From Pagrus major (Eukaryota > Chordata > Actinopteri > Spariformes > Sparidae): a stretch of 64,000 bases of DNA. The stretch lies in contig NC_133230.1 of assembly GCF_040436345.1 (NCBI RefSeq), positions 5,787,297 to 5,851,296 of the forward strand, given 5' to 3'. The translations under genes and the position numbers were made by a program. Below, piece by piece: positions 40,539 to 52,053 of this stretch (the first letter of the stretch is position 1; the number at the start of each line of letters is the position of its first letter). The notes beneath the pieces were generated by a model that saw only the letters and a program-made list of their open reading frames with translations, was not told the origin of the DNA and did no database searches.

Positions 40539-40841
40539 ATGCCTCGGGAGGGAAGTCGCAGGGTGCAGAATGAAAAGGTGCGTCCCCGGTGTGCATTTAT
40601 GCACAACACAGGGGACAAATTTTGGGATAACAAGGAGGCTGACAAACTTTTCTGGGAAGAGGAAAAATTAAAAGCTCAGAAGAAGCGAGAGGACTGTATC
40701 AGAATACAGGACTACAATATAAACCTGGCAGCTGAAAACCTTCATGTCTCCAGCAACTTTAAGCTCCCCTTTGAGCCCGCCTCCTCCTCATGCAGAGAAC
40801 AGGGCCAGCTTCACACAATTACTGCTGACGACGGTTTATAG
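40539..40841 (+). CDS. Unidentified small basic protein, 100 aa
   Basis: This intronless frame of 100 codons opens in a reasonable start context (TCAAGATGCC). The product is hydrophilic and charged, with a likely helix around EADKLFWEEEKLKAQKKRED and no membrane segment or signal peptide. I do not recognise it. It starts 251 bp from the divergent coiled-coil gene, so the two could share a promoter. The composition is protein-like and unlike the chance frames in this window, but it might also be the end of a longer spliced gene. Confidence 0.5.
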   Translation: MPREGSRRVQNEKVRPRCAFMHNTGDKFWDNKEADKLFWEEEKLKAQKKREDCIRIQDYNINLAAENLHVSSNFKLPFEPASSSCREQGQLHTITADDGL

Positions 40842-42272
40842 GCAGAAACACCAGCCTCCTCTGCTGGAGGATGAGTGACTCGACAGGAGCAGCAGAAGAC
40901 CTTTTCCTATGTCACCATGTAGGGTTTACTCCGGGTGCTCTGGTTCCCCCACACGATGATCCCCCCCCAAAAAAGAAGGTATTGTCTGCAGGTTCCATGG
41001 GCAGCTACCACGGAACCAGGGTATAAAACCCACTTGGGACACGTTATCATAGATCACACTCGGTGGTTGAATGAGGATGAATGACCCCGACAGGAACAGC
41101 AGAAGACCTTTCCTAAGACACCATGAAGGCTCAGAGGTCCTCTTGTGTGGGTTTACTCCAGGTGCTCCGGTTTCCGCCTACGAAGATACTTCCAAAAGAA
41201 TACGACCAGGAATGTAACCAATGAAGCCAACCACTCAGAGGCGGAGTAGGGAGGGTCCCAAGTGGGTTTTTGGGAGACCTTATCATGGATTCCCCTCATC
41301 TTCTTGCAAGATGGCCGACACACATTTCATCAGTATTTATGTTAAATAAATGTACCAACATGGATCTTTGTGCAGTGTTTATTCACCATGGTAATTTCTA
41401 CACTCATACACGTCTGTTAAGAAAAGGCTATAATTCTCCTTGTGGTGCTCTAAACAAGTTAAAACTAATGTAGAAAAATATAGTGTGACTGTGGTTCAGA
41501 GTGGCAGCCTCCTCCGCTCTAGCAGCCTTCAGGTGAGAATTCAAACAGAAATCACACCCCAGCTGTGTTTCTTCATCTCTGCATGTGAACATGCTGACTC
41601 ATGTCAAGTGACAATCCAACACTGCTGCCTTCCAAAATGGATGAATGTTTTGACACGTCTCTTGTATTTGCATCTTTGTAACCAAGCCTGATTCTTGCTT
41701 TGCATTTTCAGTTCACAGCACAAAGCAGACCTGTTGAAGACTTTCTCACTAATGTTTCTAAAAACAGACAGCCTGTCTGAGGCCGGTGATTGACAGCTCA
41801 TTCAACCTGGAGAAGATTGCAGAGGCTCACAGGCAAATGGAGGGCAAAAAAACAAAAAGATCGTCATTAATGTGATTGCACAGAATCAGAAAACTCAGTC
41901 ATATACAGCTGCAGTAAAAAGTAATCGCTCTGAAGTGTGTGATTTATGTCAAGCAATCTTACAAGACATTGTTATTTAAAAAGTTATTTGTCTTGCACAA
42001 ATGTTGATCATTATTTTAAATGTGCGTTATTCATCAATAGTCCAACAATGATTTTTGTACAGTACTGTTTCTTCATAATAACAATAGTGAACACATTTCC
42101 TTTTCTAGTTATTTTTTCCTTAATGTAATTATAGTTCTTTATTACATATTAGCCTTTCAGCATAGCCTCAAGAATACACCACCTTGTACTTCACTTCACA
42201 TACAGTATTGAATGAGCATATGACAAATAAAACCCTTGAATTGTTGAGTTTTGATGATAACATACTAATATC
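40842..42272. other. Spacer with a diverged direct duplication
   Basis: I see no gene. Two diverged direct copies of one segment lie at about 40,866-40,955 and 41,069-41,180; shared words are ACAGGAACAGCAGAAGACC and GGGTTTACTCCAGGTGCTC with a few changes. The words ACCCACTTGGGA (about 41,027) and TCCCAAGTGGGT (about 41,257) are inverted to each other around the second copy. The rest is AT-rich and looks unique. Confidence 0.55.
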
Positions 42273-42760
42273 AGTGGTTGTAAGTAACTAAGTACATTAA
42301 GTATTGTACTTTTTACTCTGCAGTACTTTTATACTAAAGTCATACTTCTTTTCAGCAATGAAATTAAGTACATTTACTCAAGTATTGTACTTAAGTACAG
42401 TTTTGTGGTACCTGTACTTTACTTTTCTGCTATTTTATACTACCGCTCCACCACATGTTGGAGGTAAACACTATACTTTTTATTCACTACATTTATTTGC
42501 AAAAACTAGTTATAAGTTACTTTGCAGATTGCATAATGCAAGAAGAGAAATTAGAATTAAAAGTAAGAAGTGCATTTTTAAATTGATTCTGATAATCAGA
42601 TACGATAATTGATAATAGTAGATAGTATATATGTAAAAAATATGTACAATTTGCTTTTACCTATATTTTTATACTTCAGTACATTTATTTCCAGAAAATT
42701 ATTTTAATATTTAAGTGCACTATATATATAACTTAAGTATTGATATACTTACAAACATAT
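42273..42760. mobile_element. AAGTACATTTACTCAAGTA teleost interspersed repeat
   Basis: This stretch carries the characteristic words ACATTTACTCAAGTATTG, ACTTAAGTACAG and CCTGTACTTTACTTTTCTG of a very common non-coding repeat of teleost genomes, whose ends are roughly inverted. A more decayed copy lies at 37,090-37,420. Its transposon superfamily cannot be assigned from this copy. Confidence 0.7.
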
Positions 42761-42879
42761 TAAACATTTAGTGCTGAACATAAAAAATGTGCTTGGAAAC
42801 AGGGAAAAACACTTAATATTGATTATAATAAAACAAATAAACCTGCTCCTTTAATTTCTACATCCTGGGTATTTGAAAC

Positions 42880-43100
42880 GCCGTCGCGCACTGATGACGT
42901 AACAAGATTACTTCCTGTTTGAAACTTCCCTCTCGCCGCTGCGGCTCCTGTGAAGTTTCCTCCGGTTTATGAGGAGAGAAGTTTCAACAGAGGAGACCGT
43001 GTGTCAGCTTCAGTTTCAGGGTACAGACTTTAAGACAGTCCACAGACATATTCCGGACTCTATGATTCGACCAAAAACTACGATATTTATTTGTCTGGTA
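42880..43100 (+). promoter_or_regulatory. Probable dnajc5g promoter and 5' leader exon
   Basis: A local rise in CpG (CGCCGTCGCGCACTG near 42,880 and TCTCGCCGCTGCGGC near 42,931) precedes dnajc5g by about 0.4 kb. It contains GATGACGTAAC at about 42,893, a CREB/ATF-like site. The coding start follows a probable 3' splice site (TCACAGCAG at about 43,375), so a non-coding first exon here is likely. Confidence 0.45.
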
Positions 43101-43397
43101 CGTACGTTTTTCCGTAAAACTTCGTCCTCTTGCGGTCCTGCTAAAGTTAGCTAGCAGTCCGTTAGCAGTTTGTCGTGACTTGCCCCCTCAGGGTTTAACA
43201 TGTAGTGACTAACTTAGCTAAACATTTGAGTCACTCTGTGTATTTTCTTCTTAACTAATGTGAGCAATGATTATGCAATCGGATAAATGGGTTTTCTGAG
43301 CCTTCAGCATAGTTAACATGTCAAAAAGTACCCCTTGTCAGGACATGTTAGGAAGTGTTTTTGTCTTTTTCATGTCACAGCAGTCAAAGCCCGAATC

Positions 43398-46300
43398 ATG
43401 GAGGACCCAAACAGAGCTCAGCGTAAAATGTCAACAGCAGGAGACAGCTTGTACAAAGTCCTGGGTCTGGAGAAAGGAGCAACTCCAGAAGACATCAAAA
43501 AGGCATACAGGTGTGTTCATAAACATACATTAGTCTGTGCAGTCAGCATTGAGTAAACACTAAAGGGCTGTGTTGAGTCATACATGTGTTTCTGTTAACT
43601 TGTTATTTGTTTAGTAACAGCAGCTACTGAGGTGATCTGTACCCCTTTTGTTTTGAGTGTGAATTTGACAGGTCTTTGCAAGGATACAAATGGCATATTC
43701 CATTAAAGTATTTTAGCGTGTTTACTAATATAAGCCCTATACATTTGTTGTTAGTTTTAGTCCTTACGAGCGTCCTGAATTCCTAGTATAGAACTGTTGT
43801 GGTGAAGATTGGTCGGTAAAATATCTTTAGTTGCGGATGACTGCGATTCTTCAACAACCAGTGCAAAAGACAACTGCGTAATTTCTAACACACCTGTTTT
43901 CAGGAAACTGGCGTTGAGGCATCACCCTGACAAGAACCCCGACAATCCAGAAGCTGCTGAGAAATTCAAGGAGATCAATAACGCCAACTCCATCCTCAGC
44001 GATGAAAACAAACGGAAGATCTACGACGAGTATGGATCCATGGGCCTCTACGCTGCGGAGCAGTTTGGGGAGGAGGGTGCCAAATACTACTTCCTCATGT
44101 CCAAGTGTTGGTTCAAGGTAGGAAGAGTGGGATTTGGCTTTAAAAAGTCTACATCTGCAACATGTGAAAACTGACTATTGCCTGAATGAAAATGCATTTT
44201 AGTTGCCAGTTGTAGGTGTGTTGCAGCATGGACTTGCATTTGGAATTTATGTTAAATGTGAAGGAATTTCATAAATAATAAAAGAAATGCCTTCGTGTAG
44301 TTTAAGGGGCACTATGTAGTTTTGGTGAAGAAATTCAAACTCAGAATTGTAATATTTACTATATTAATGAGGTAATAATACAAACTCAGGAATATGAATA
44401 TACATTTTCCATATCTGAATAAACAAGTAGTTCTCGGAGGGAAATAAGGTCCCCAGAACACTGTTTGAAGCTAGAAAGGTGGTGAGTTGTCCTTTAAGGT
44501 CAGTTTGTTTAGGTATAAAAAATTAATCAATGAAGGTCTTTCTCTCCTAATGAAAATGTCTTGCCCAAAACTGCACAGCACACATTTAGATATTTCATTT
44601 GTAAGATGTAAATGTAATGGATGTTGGCATACAAAGAGCACATGTATCCTGACAACAGTTTCTTCGTCTTCAGACACTCTTCGCGTGCTGCAGTATCTTC
44701 ACCGGCTGCTGCTGTTGCTGCTGCTGCTGTTTCTGCTGTGGGAAGTGTAAAACTTCAGAAGAGGAAGACAATTTTGTCTATATTGACCCTGAGGACCTCG
44801 AGGCAGAGCTCAGAGAACAGGATGCAGGTGAGAGACTTTGTTCTTTTGGCTTTTTTGTACAGAAATTAAAAGGATATCCTCCAGGACTGTCTAACTTCTG
44901 AAAAAAGCCCACCCTACATTGTCTAGTTGATCTCTTACCTCAGATGTAAAACAGAAACTAAAAGCTGCTTTATCAGTTGATAATCAGTAGATTTCAAAAA
45001 CTTGCAGTTTGCATTTTTCTACTACATTCCAATCTGTTGCTTTCTGAGATAAGAGTAGTTAAAGCTGTTTGCACCCCACACTTTGTTGGTGCAGACAATA
45101 TGTTTCTTTTTTTATTTTGTTGTGCAGTTTTAACTGAATTAAATGTTTATTGTGTTTAGTAATGGACATAACTATTTACTTTCAGATTTTCCAGAGTCAG
45201 TTTTTGGTCAGAGACTGAACAGTTAATACTGTAAGAGATTAAAGGAGTAGTTCTACATTTTGGATAATAGGCTCATTCCCGCTCTGGCTCAGAGTATGAT
45301 GAGGAGATTGATCCCACTCTCAAGTCAGTACACCAAATATAAAGTGATAGCCATCAGCTGGTTAGCTGAGCTTAGCATAAAGACTGGAAACCGTTATAAA
45401 GTTAAGTTGTCTCTGTCCAAAGGTAACGATTGCCAAACATGCAGCTGAAACATTTAGAAAGACACTTCCTTGTCGCGGTCAAGAAACAGTCTGCACATAA
45501 AACCTCACAAGATTGTGCAGACTGTTCCCAGTCTATATGCTACTCTAAAGCAGTGAGATCATCTCTGACTCTCAGAGAGTATTTCTTTAAAATCCCTAAC
45601 CCTTATGTGTGTGTTTCTAGCCATGACAGTGAGTAGAGTGATGTTAATTGTGTGTGCGTTTGCTCAGTGTTAAATTTTGTTTCACAGCAGGAGACCATGT
45701 AATAATTATTCAGCCAAGCCCCAGTGACACTTCAGGTAAAGTTTATCTGTCCTCATCTGACTGCCGCTCTGTGCTGCTTTGCTTATCTGGCAGAACCTGA
45801 AGCAGTTTCACTGTGGAGGAGTTCATGTTAACAGCTTCTAACAGGCCTGGTATCTACAAAATCACGCACTAATACTTTTATTTCATTGTATTAAAATCTT
45901 CCCTTCAAGTGCTGCTCAAGGCAGAAAGCAAAAGAAACTGAGCTGACTTTTTTTTTAACCCATATTTCTTATAACTTACTAATAACTTTGCTTGCTTACA
46001 GTTATCACTGTTAATAATGAACTTGGAAGATGACTTCAGAAAAGATTTTATAAGGAAAAAGCACATTTCTACTATAATGTGTTATCGACCTTACTCAATA
46101 CATTGTGTTTGAGCGCAGTAGAACCACTACTCTTGAGCGACTGCACTTAGAACAACCTGTGCTACCTGAAGTTGCACCTGGTATTGATTTAACACTTCTT
46201 GTGATGCTTATTTGCTCAAGCTGTTGTTTTTGTCTTGCTCCTCAATGCTGTGTACTATATAAACTACGATAAGGTATCTCAAGAATATTTATATGTACTT

Positions 46301-47111
46301 ACCCTATTTTGACATGGTCTTTACACTGTTAGACTACTTTGTATTTTGGGCTTGTTTGCTACTTTTAAGGGTAACTTCACCAATTTTACACATTAAAGTG
46401 TGTTTACAGGTCTTGAGGAGTACTTCTGCATATGTGAAAAAAGTAGTACAAAGTATTTTGTGGCTCCAGAGGAAGCTGCTGGTTATCTGATAAATTACCT
46501 CCAGTGATGTCACTCAGTGGTCACAGTTGCATTGTGGGTAATGGAGTGCTAGGTTTGGAAAAGAAAGAAGAAAGTGTGGAATAAAAAAGGCGATATCTCT
46601 GGTTCTGCTGTATTGATTTTGAACATGTGTTTTTAAACATGTTATAGGAGTGCAATGCCGACCAGTGGACCTAAATTACCCACAATGCACCTTAGCCACA
46701 GAGTGACATCCGCTTCCTCTGGAGCCACAAAACACAATTTCCGGATAGCTCAGGGTTTCCTCTTGGTCCAACCAACAGAATAAAAAGCCAAAGATAATCA
46801 GCTGATAATATAAAAGTAAGAAAAAGAAGCAAATCATCCTACTGGAGAAGCTGGAACCACTGAATGTTTGGCATTTTTGCTTGATAAATGCCTGAAAGTT
46901 GACAATTTCCTGTCTGTCCACTAAATAATTATTCGGCTCATCATTGCAGCTCTAGTTAGTCTGTTCTGCAGCTTTTACTGAGAAATAAATCAAAGTATAA
47001 AAAGTATGGAAACTGTAGGTTTAATCTAAAAAACTGTTTTTCACACCTCCAGGTGAGAATGCACCGATTGTGATTCAGCCCCACGCAACCAACGGCACCT
47101 CAGGGCCCTGA
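43398..47111 (+). CDS. dnajc5g: Cysteine-string co-chaperone, DNAJC5 gamma
   Basis: Cysteine-string proteins are palmitoylated J-domain partners of Hsc70 on secretory vesicles. Five coding exons (43398-43510, 43904-44117, 44674-44827, 45688-45735, 47053-47111) sum to 588 nt, 195 aa. The J domain spans about residues 13-80, with the HPD motif at 45-47 within [20 protein letters not shown]. The linker ends [18 protein letters not shown], closer to DNAJC5G (GVRYYF...CWFK) than to DNAJC5 or DNAJC5B. The cysteine string (about 114-134) has 13 Cys, eight of them in one unbroken run. The C-terminal tail repeats an I-V/I-I-Q-P motif. The start was chosen because [20 protein letters not shown] aligns with the family N terminus. 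The exon 4 acceptor is a CAGCAG tandem. An AATAAA lies at 47,156-47,161. Confidence 0.92.
44299..44505. mobile_element. CACTATGTAG-type short interspersed repeat, copy 1
   Basis: It shares with 53,630-53,810, in the same orientation and order, the words GTAGTTTAAGGGGCACTATG, AATACAAACTCAGGAATAT and CCCCAGAACACTGTTTGAAG with few differences. It is non-coding and lies in a dnajc5g intron. Confidence 0.7.
45238..45425. mobile_element. Teleost repeat with GCTTAGCATAAAGACTGG
   Basis: The opening (AAAGGAGTAGTTCTACATTT) and the end (AGCTGAGCTTAGCATAAAG, then ACTGGAAACC) identify a common fish interspersed repeat. A longer relative lies at 59,225-59,600. It is in the third dnajc5g intron and does not code. 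Confidence 0.65.
46364..46742. mobile_element. Foldback element with 21-bp perfect inverted arms
   Basis: The words TTTTGTGGCTCCAGAGGAAG (about 46,457) and CTTCCTCTGGAGCCACAAAA (about 46,713) are exact reverse complements, as are GCATTGTGGGTAAT and ATTACCCACAATGC nearer the centre. The left part begins AAGGGTAACTTCACCAATTT, which I recognise from fish interspersed repeats. The right arm appears cut short. It lies in the last dnajc5g intron. Confidence 0.75.
46750..46957. mobile_element. Reverse copy of the AGGGCTGCAACTAA repeat
   Basis: Read on the - strand it begins with a diverged form of the same opening (AGAGCTGCAATGATGAGC) and continues with the stretch also seen at 35,122-35,440. It abuts the foldback element ending at about 46,742, so two elements are packed together in the last dnajc5g intron. 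Confidence 0.6.
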
Positions 47112-49542
47112 TCCATCCATAAATGAGTGAGTGGGGTCCTTCAGAGTCTGGACTTAATAAAACCATGTCGTCATCAGCGTTTGTATATTCAAAGTGAATG
47201 ATGATGTGTAGAAATTATGGTTTTGAATGTGGTTGTTTTCCTCAGAGACTTTGGCTGGCTTGCAGAAAACATATTTATCTCAGAGGCATTTTTGTTTGAA
47301 TGAATCAAACAGCGACTTGATTGTGCCATAGTTTGTTTTTTTAAGTGCCAATGGGTTTGTCTTTGATCAAATCTCATATTTATTGTTTTTTTACTTTATA
47401 TCTTTGAATCTGGACTGCAGTAACAAATGACAAAGCCATGCACCAAGGCTCTGAAATAACTATTTTTCACATGCACTTTAATATCCCACATTCATGTTTA
47501 AAATCCTGAAGCTGCCGTGATGGTCTGAGAACATTCCTACTCAAGATGCCTCTTGGGTCTGAAATGTTTGAATATATTTTTAATGCATCATTAAAGGCTG
47601 GTTCAGGTTTTTCAGGTTATTAGAGGTCAACCACTCGGAGACGTCGGAAATGTTCCAACTTGTAGAAACAAAACAAAGGGCTAAATAAAATGATTCAGTT
47701 ATATTCCTCAGATGTAAAATGTATTACTATACAAGGTTTATTTTAAATGTTTGGATGTCAGCTGTGTCCACTGCCTGTAAATAGCCTGGTGAGAATTATT
47801 CAAATAATGCTGATAGAAATTACAGGAATGATTAAACATTTAGGGAAACACACTCACTTTCTTTCTGGAAGATAGATGAGATTCCGATTTTTGACTCATT
47901 ACATTGTTGTACAACTCAAGATAGTTGTATGATTGTGAGTCTTAAAAATGTTTGAAACTGGCAGTTCATTACGATCACATGTCCCCTCCATTGACCTTAC
48001 AGAGGATATGTGGATGCAGCTTCGGAGTCGGAGCCCCCTTCATTCCTATGAAAGCTGCTCAGTGATCATGAAGCCAAAAAAGCTTGACTTATTAAGCTTA
48101 AATTATCCGGATCTTCTGCGTTGTGGGCCCATAAAGCATGCGCCCTAGAGACTTCCATTGGAGGAGCAGCTAACTTCTGGTTTAACCTCCCAGCTAGCTT
48201 GAGTAGAGATAAAATGAGTTAACCGTGCAGCTCTTCTAGACTTTGCTTTCTAAGCAAAAAAAGTATTTTTTGGCCCCAGTTTGTTATGTGACGTTGTAAT
48301 TAGTTGGTGCTCTTCCAGGGGGCTTGGTCGTCGCTTCCCTCACCTTCGTCTCTTCCCCGCGTCTTAGACTGAAAGCAAGGGGGAAAAGCTAGCCTTGTTC
48401 AAAAATATACCTGTAATGCTCACATTCTGGAGTCATGAGAGAAAGTCTTCTCATCTAACTCTTGTAAAGAAAGTGAATAAATGTATTTCCCAACATAGTG
48501 AACCAGTTCAGACTAGTTGTGCTGCTGTTTAGTGAACCAGTTCTTTAAAAGAGACTAGTTGTGCTGCTGTTTAGTTAGCTATATCTGCTCTAAAGGTGAC
48601 CTCAAGTTACGCCAATACATTTTTAGTTACCGACAAAGCTCCCACACCACTCTCAGCAGCAATTTTCCACACATGTCACTCAAACAAAAAATGCTTCACT
48701 CGACAACAAGTCAACGTGCTCACTTGATTTATTGCCAATTTTCCTGGTGTCTCCAATCCAGATGTGTCAATACCTTCTTTTAATAATCTCTCTGTGGCGT
48801 CTGAGGTGATATATCCACTGTATGTATCGTGATATTATGCTCAATGCAAGAATTGTGTTTTTATGTAAATTTAGAGATATATTTTTGATCTGAGGTTTTA
48901 TGACAAATTAAGTGTATATTAAGAGAGCGCCTTAAATTATGTCATCTCTCATCATGTTTACATTTTATTTCTCTCTGTGCTGGGTGGAGGAGTGTTATGC
49001 TTGTGGTTCAGTGGGTTTCAGTTTGTACAAACCTGATGTGTGTGTGTGTGCATCATTTTTATCATCTGATCTGTTTTTCTTGGATTACAAGGTAAAGTTT
49101 AAACAATCCCCACACTCTTATTTAAAAGTCGGTTTTGTATATGTTGAGTTACAGAAATCATTCGTGACAAAACTTCACAAAAGTGCCTGAACACATTTTG
49201 GGGGGAATTTTTCTTCTTCTTCAGGTTTGAATGTCTCATCAAAGATTTATTATGTTTTATCTCAAACATTCCTGGGTATTTTTCCTTTCTTTCAATTTTT
49301 ACATGTTTTTCCAAACTATTATTTTTCTGTTTCTGTAAAATGTGTCAGATCAAATAAACTTGGGTGATACTGAATGCCATAAAGTTGTCTTGTATTTTTT
49401 AAATGTTTGCTGTTAGTGACCTGCCATTGGCTCCTGTTGTGCTCCACCCTCGTCAGATAACACGTGTCAGAGCAGCTGGCAAGATTCACTTAAAAACTAG
49501 TTAAACTTAAAGGGAGTCAATGAAGTGTAGTCTCCTGAGGAT
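47112..49542. other. Spacer between dnajc5g and the zinc transporter; may include a long 3' UTR
   Basis: No coding exon is convincing here. Several AATAAA signals on the + strand (47,156; about 47,683; about 48,475; about 49,354) allow short or long 3' ends for dnajc5g. A stretch at about 47,975-48,200 (GATGCAGCTTCGGAGTCGGA, CTTCCATTGGAGGAGCAGC) looks like another interspersed repeat, but I have no second copy in the window to prove it. A CACGTG E-box lies at about 49,461, 80 bp before the next start codon. Confidence 0.5.
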
Positions 49543-52053
49543 ATGGAGTTATCGACTGATTCGGAGAAACAACAACTGATTGAGACTCATTTGGAGCCTC
49601 TTAACTGGTACGTTTTTATTCTTTAAATCCTCCTAGTCATTGAGCTCATACATATTTCAGGGGATCTGTTAGGAAACCAGTCACAGCTCCATCTTCTCTC
49701 AGGACAAGTGCTCCAGATGAAAAATATTCTGACTCCGCATCAGAGTTCAGTGATGATGCCTCCAGTGTGGACGGCCTGTGGCAGCACGATTGGCGGCTCT
49801 GCCAGGAGACGGACTCGATGTCGGGGGCTGAAAGTGACACCAAACGTTTGGCCAGAAGGAAGCTTTACATCGCCTGCGCCGTCAGCCTCGTCTTCATGAC
49901 CGGAGAGGTGATTGGTGAGATGAAAAAGCATAGTCGCCATAAATGTATCAGATACTTCATGCAGGGTTAATAAAAAGTCTGGAAAATGCTTAATATCAAC
50001 TGTTAAGTCCAAGGTTATTCGTTGTATTTATACTTTATTTGCTTTGAAAACCTGTTTGAGTTAATTTGAAACAGTTGTATCCTAATTTGCCCTTAATCTT
50101 TTCTTTAGGCAGCTGTACAGTGAAAACAGATCCTGGTTAGTGTTTGTAATAAGGTTTAGGAGAATGTCACAGTAGAAAGTACATAAACCCTCCCCTTCGA
50201 GCTCTCGCACGCACGTCCTTCTGATGACAGTCTGCAGCCATCATCTCTCGTCTCTGCAGGTGGATACGCTGCTCGCAGTCTGGCCATCATGACGGATGCA
50301 GCACATCTGCTGACTGACTTTGGCAGCATCATGATCAGCATCTTCTCTCTGTGGATCTCATCCAGGCCACAGACACACAGCATGACATTTGGGTGGCATC
50401 GAGCAGGTGAGATCAAAATGACTTTTTACATAAATGGATAGTGAGACGAGGAGGTCGACATCAAGATGGAACAAGGCTGTAGCGACCTCTCTCAGAGCCA
50501 GACCTCCTGGAGGAATAAACACCCAGTCGCACTGGACTGCTTTGATTTGAAGGTGTTTACCAGCGAGAGGAGAGCTCAGAGATTCCTTATAACTTTTGGG
50601 ATTTAAAAGTGGATTTCTCTGGGTTTGAACATTGTTAGAAACATGTTGGATAACACACAACTCAAGAAAATATATAACAAAGGTCTAGTCGACATTTGAA
50701 TGCAGAAATCTCAGTTAAATAATCTGTAACTGTTGTGTGTCTTGTATGACTCTCAGATGTTGTGTTGAACAGAGATTCTGGGCATGTTGCTGTCAGTTGT
50801 GTCTATCTGGGCTGTGACCACAGTGTTGGTCCTGTCAGCCATACAGAGGATCACTGACGGAGACTACGACATAGACAGTCGGATCATGCTCATAACCTCA
50901 GGCTGTGCTGTGGGAGTCAACGTCCTGTGAGTACGACGAGCTCACCATCACAATTATTCTTATTTGGTGTATCGGACTTTCTTCTAACACAGTTTGGACT
51001 TATTTAGGATGGTCCTGATCCTCCATCAGTCTGGAGCCTCACACGGCCACAGTCACGGCTTTTCCTCTGGCCGGCTGCAGAGGGACAAACAGGGTCAGGA
51101 GCACGGACACCATCACGGCCACCATCACGGCAACGCCAGTGTGAGGGCGGCGTTCATTCACGTGGTGGGCGATCTGGTGCAAAGTGTCGGAGTCCTGCTG
51201 GCTGCCACCATCATCCACTTCTGGGTCAGTGTCAGCCAAAACACTCAAGGGGTCTCTTTCTTGTTTTTAATTTTTGTAATAATAGTATTTCTGTTTTCCT
51301 CACAGCCTGAATATAAAGTAGCTGATCCAATTTGCACGTTCCTGTTCTCCTTGCTTGTTGTTGGAACAACACTTCCCATCACAAAGGACGTTTTCAGAAT
51401 ACTGATGGAAGGTGAACACTTGTGTTTGGTATGAAAATATCAGTTTATTGACTGCAGGTTGTGTGTTTGTGACACCGAGCATCGCCTTTGTCTTCTGCAG
51501 GCACTCCTCAGGACGTTCACATCAACACTGTGAGAGAGCTGCTGCTGTCTGTGAGAGGAGTCACCGCTGTTCACAGCCTGCACATGTGGAGCCTCAGCAT
51601 GACTCACTCTTTACTCTCTGTCCACGTGGCCGCAGGTAGACCAGCACTGCTTATCTCCACAACACAGCTGATAAAATGTCCATCGGTGTTTCCCAAAGCT
51701 CAAGATAACACCTTCAAATGTCTTGTTTTATCCACATCTCAAAAAATATTCAGTTTACTGTCAAAGAGTAAAGAAACCAGAATATATTCACATTTAGGAA
51801 GCCGAAATCTGAGAATTATGTATTTTTATTCTTGAATAATTGAGTAGCTTTAGTAGTAAGTTATTACCCAGCTGTCAAAGAATAACACAAGTCTAGTACC
51901 GATGCTGCATGTCTAAGATAACTGTAAACCACAACTTCCCCGTATGTGTCCACAGAAGAAGAAGCTGACACACAGATCGTCCTCATGAAGGCCACAAAGC
52001 TCCTGCGTTCCGAGTTCAGTTTCTCCGGCATCACAATCCAAGTGGAGCGATAA
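49543..52053 (+). CDS. slc30a3: Vesicular zinc transporter of the ZnT2/3/8 group, probably slc30a3
   Basis: Members of this cation-diffusion-facilitator group exchange zinc for protons to load vesicles. Eight coding exons (49543-49607, 49703-49914, 50260-50406, 50773-50926, 51008-51224, 51306-51411, 51501-51635, 51956-52053) sum to 1,134 nt, 377 aa. Both intramembrane zinc-site pairs are present: H108/D112 in [11 protein letters not shown] (TM2) and H244/D248 in FIHVVGD (TM5). The loop between TM4 and TM5 (about 205-233) has ten histidines. The C-terminal domain follows from about 275. By sequence it is as near ZnT2 and ZnT8 as ZnT3; the symbol rests on linkage to slc5a6 and dnajc5g, as in human 2p23. 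It lacks the C-terminal Cys pair and the N-terminal HCH motif typical of relatives. An AATAAA lies at 52,480-52,485. Confidence 0.85.

Noticed and set aside
41946-42128. Short + strand frames in the 40.8-43.3 kb spacer
   Set aside because: AT-rich, low-complexity products without domains or splice context.
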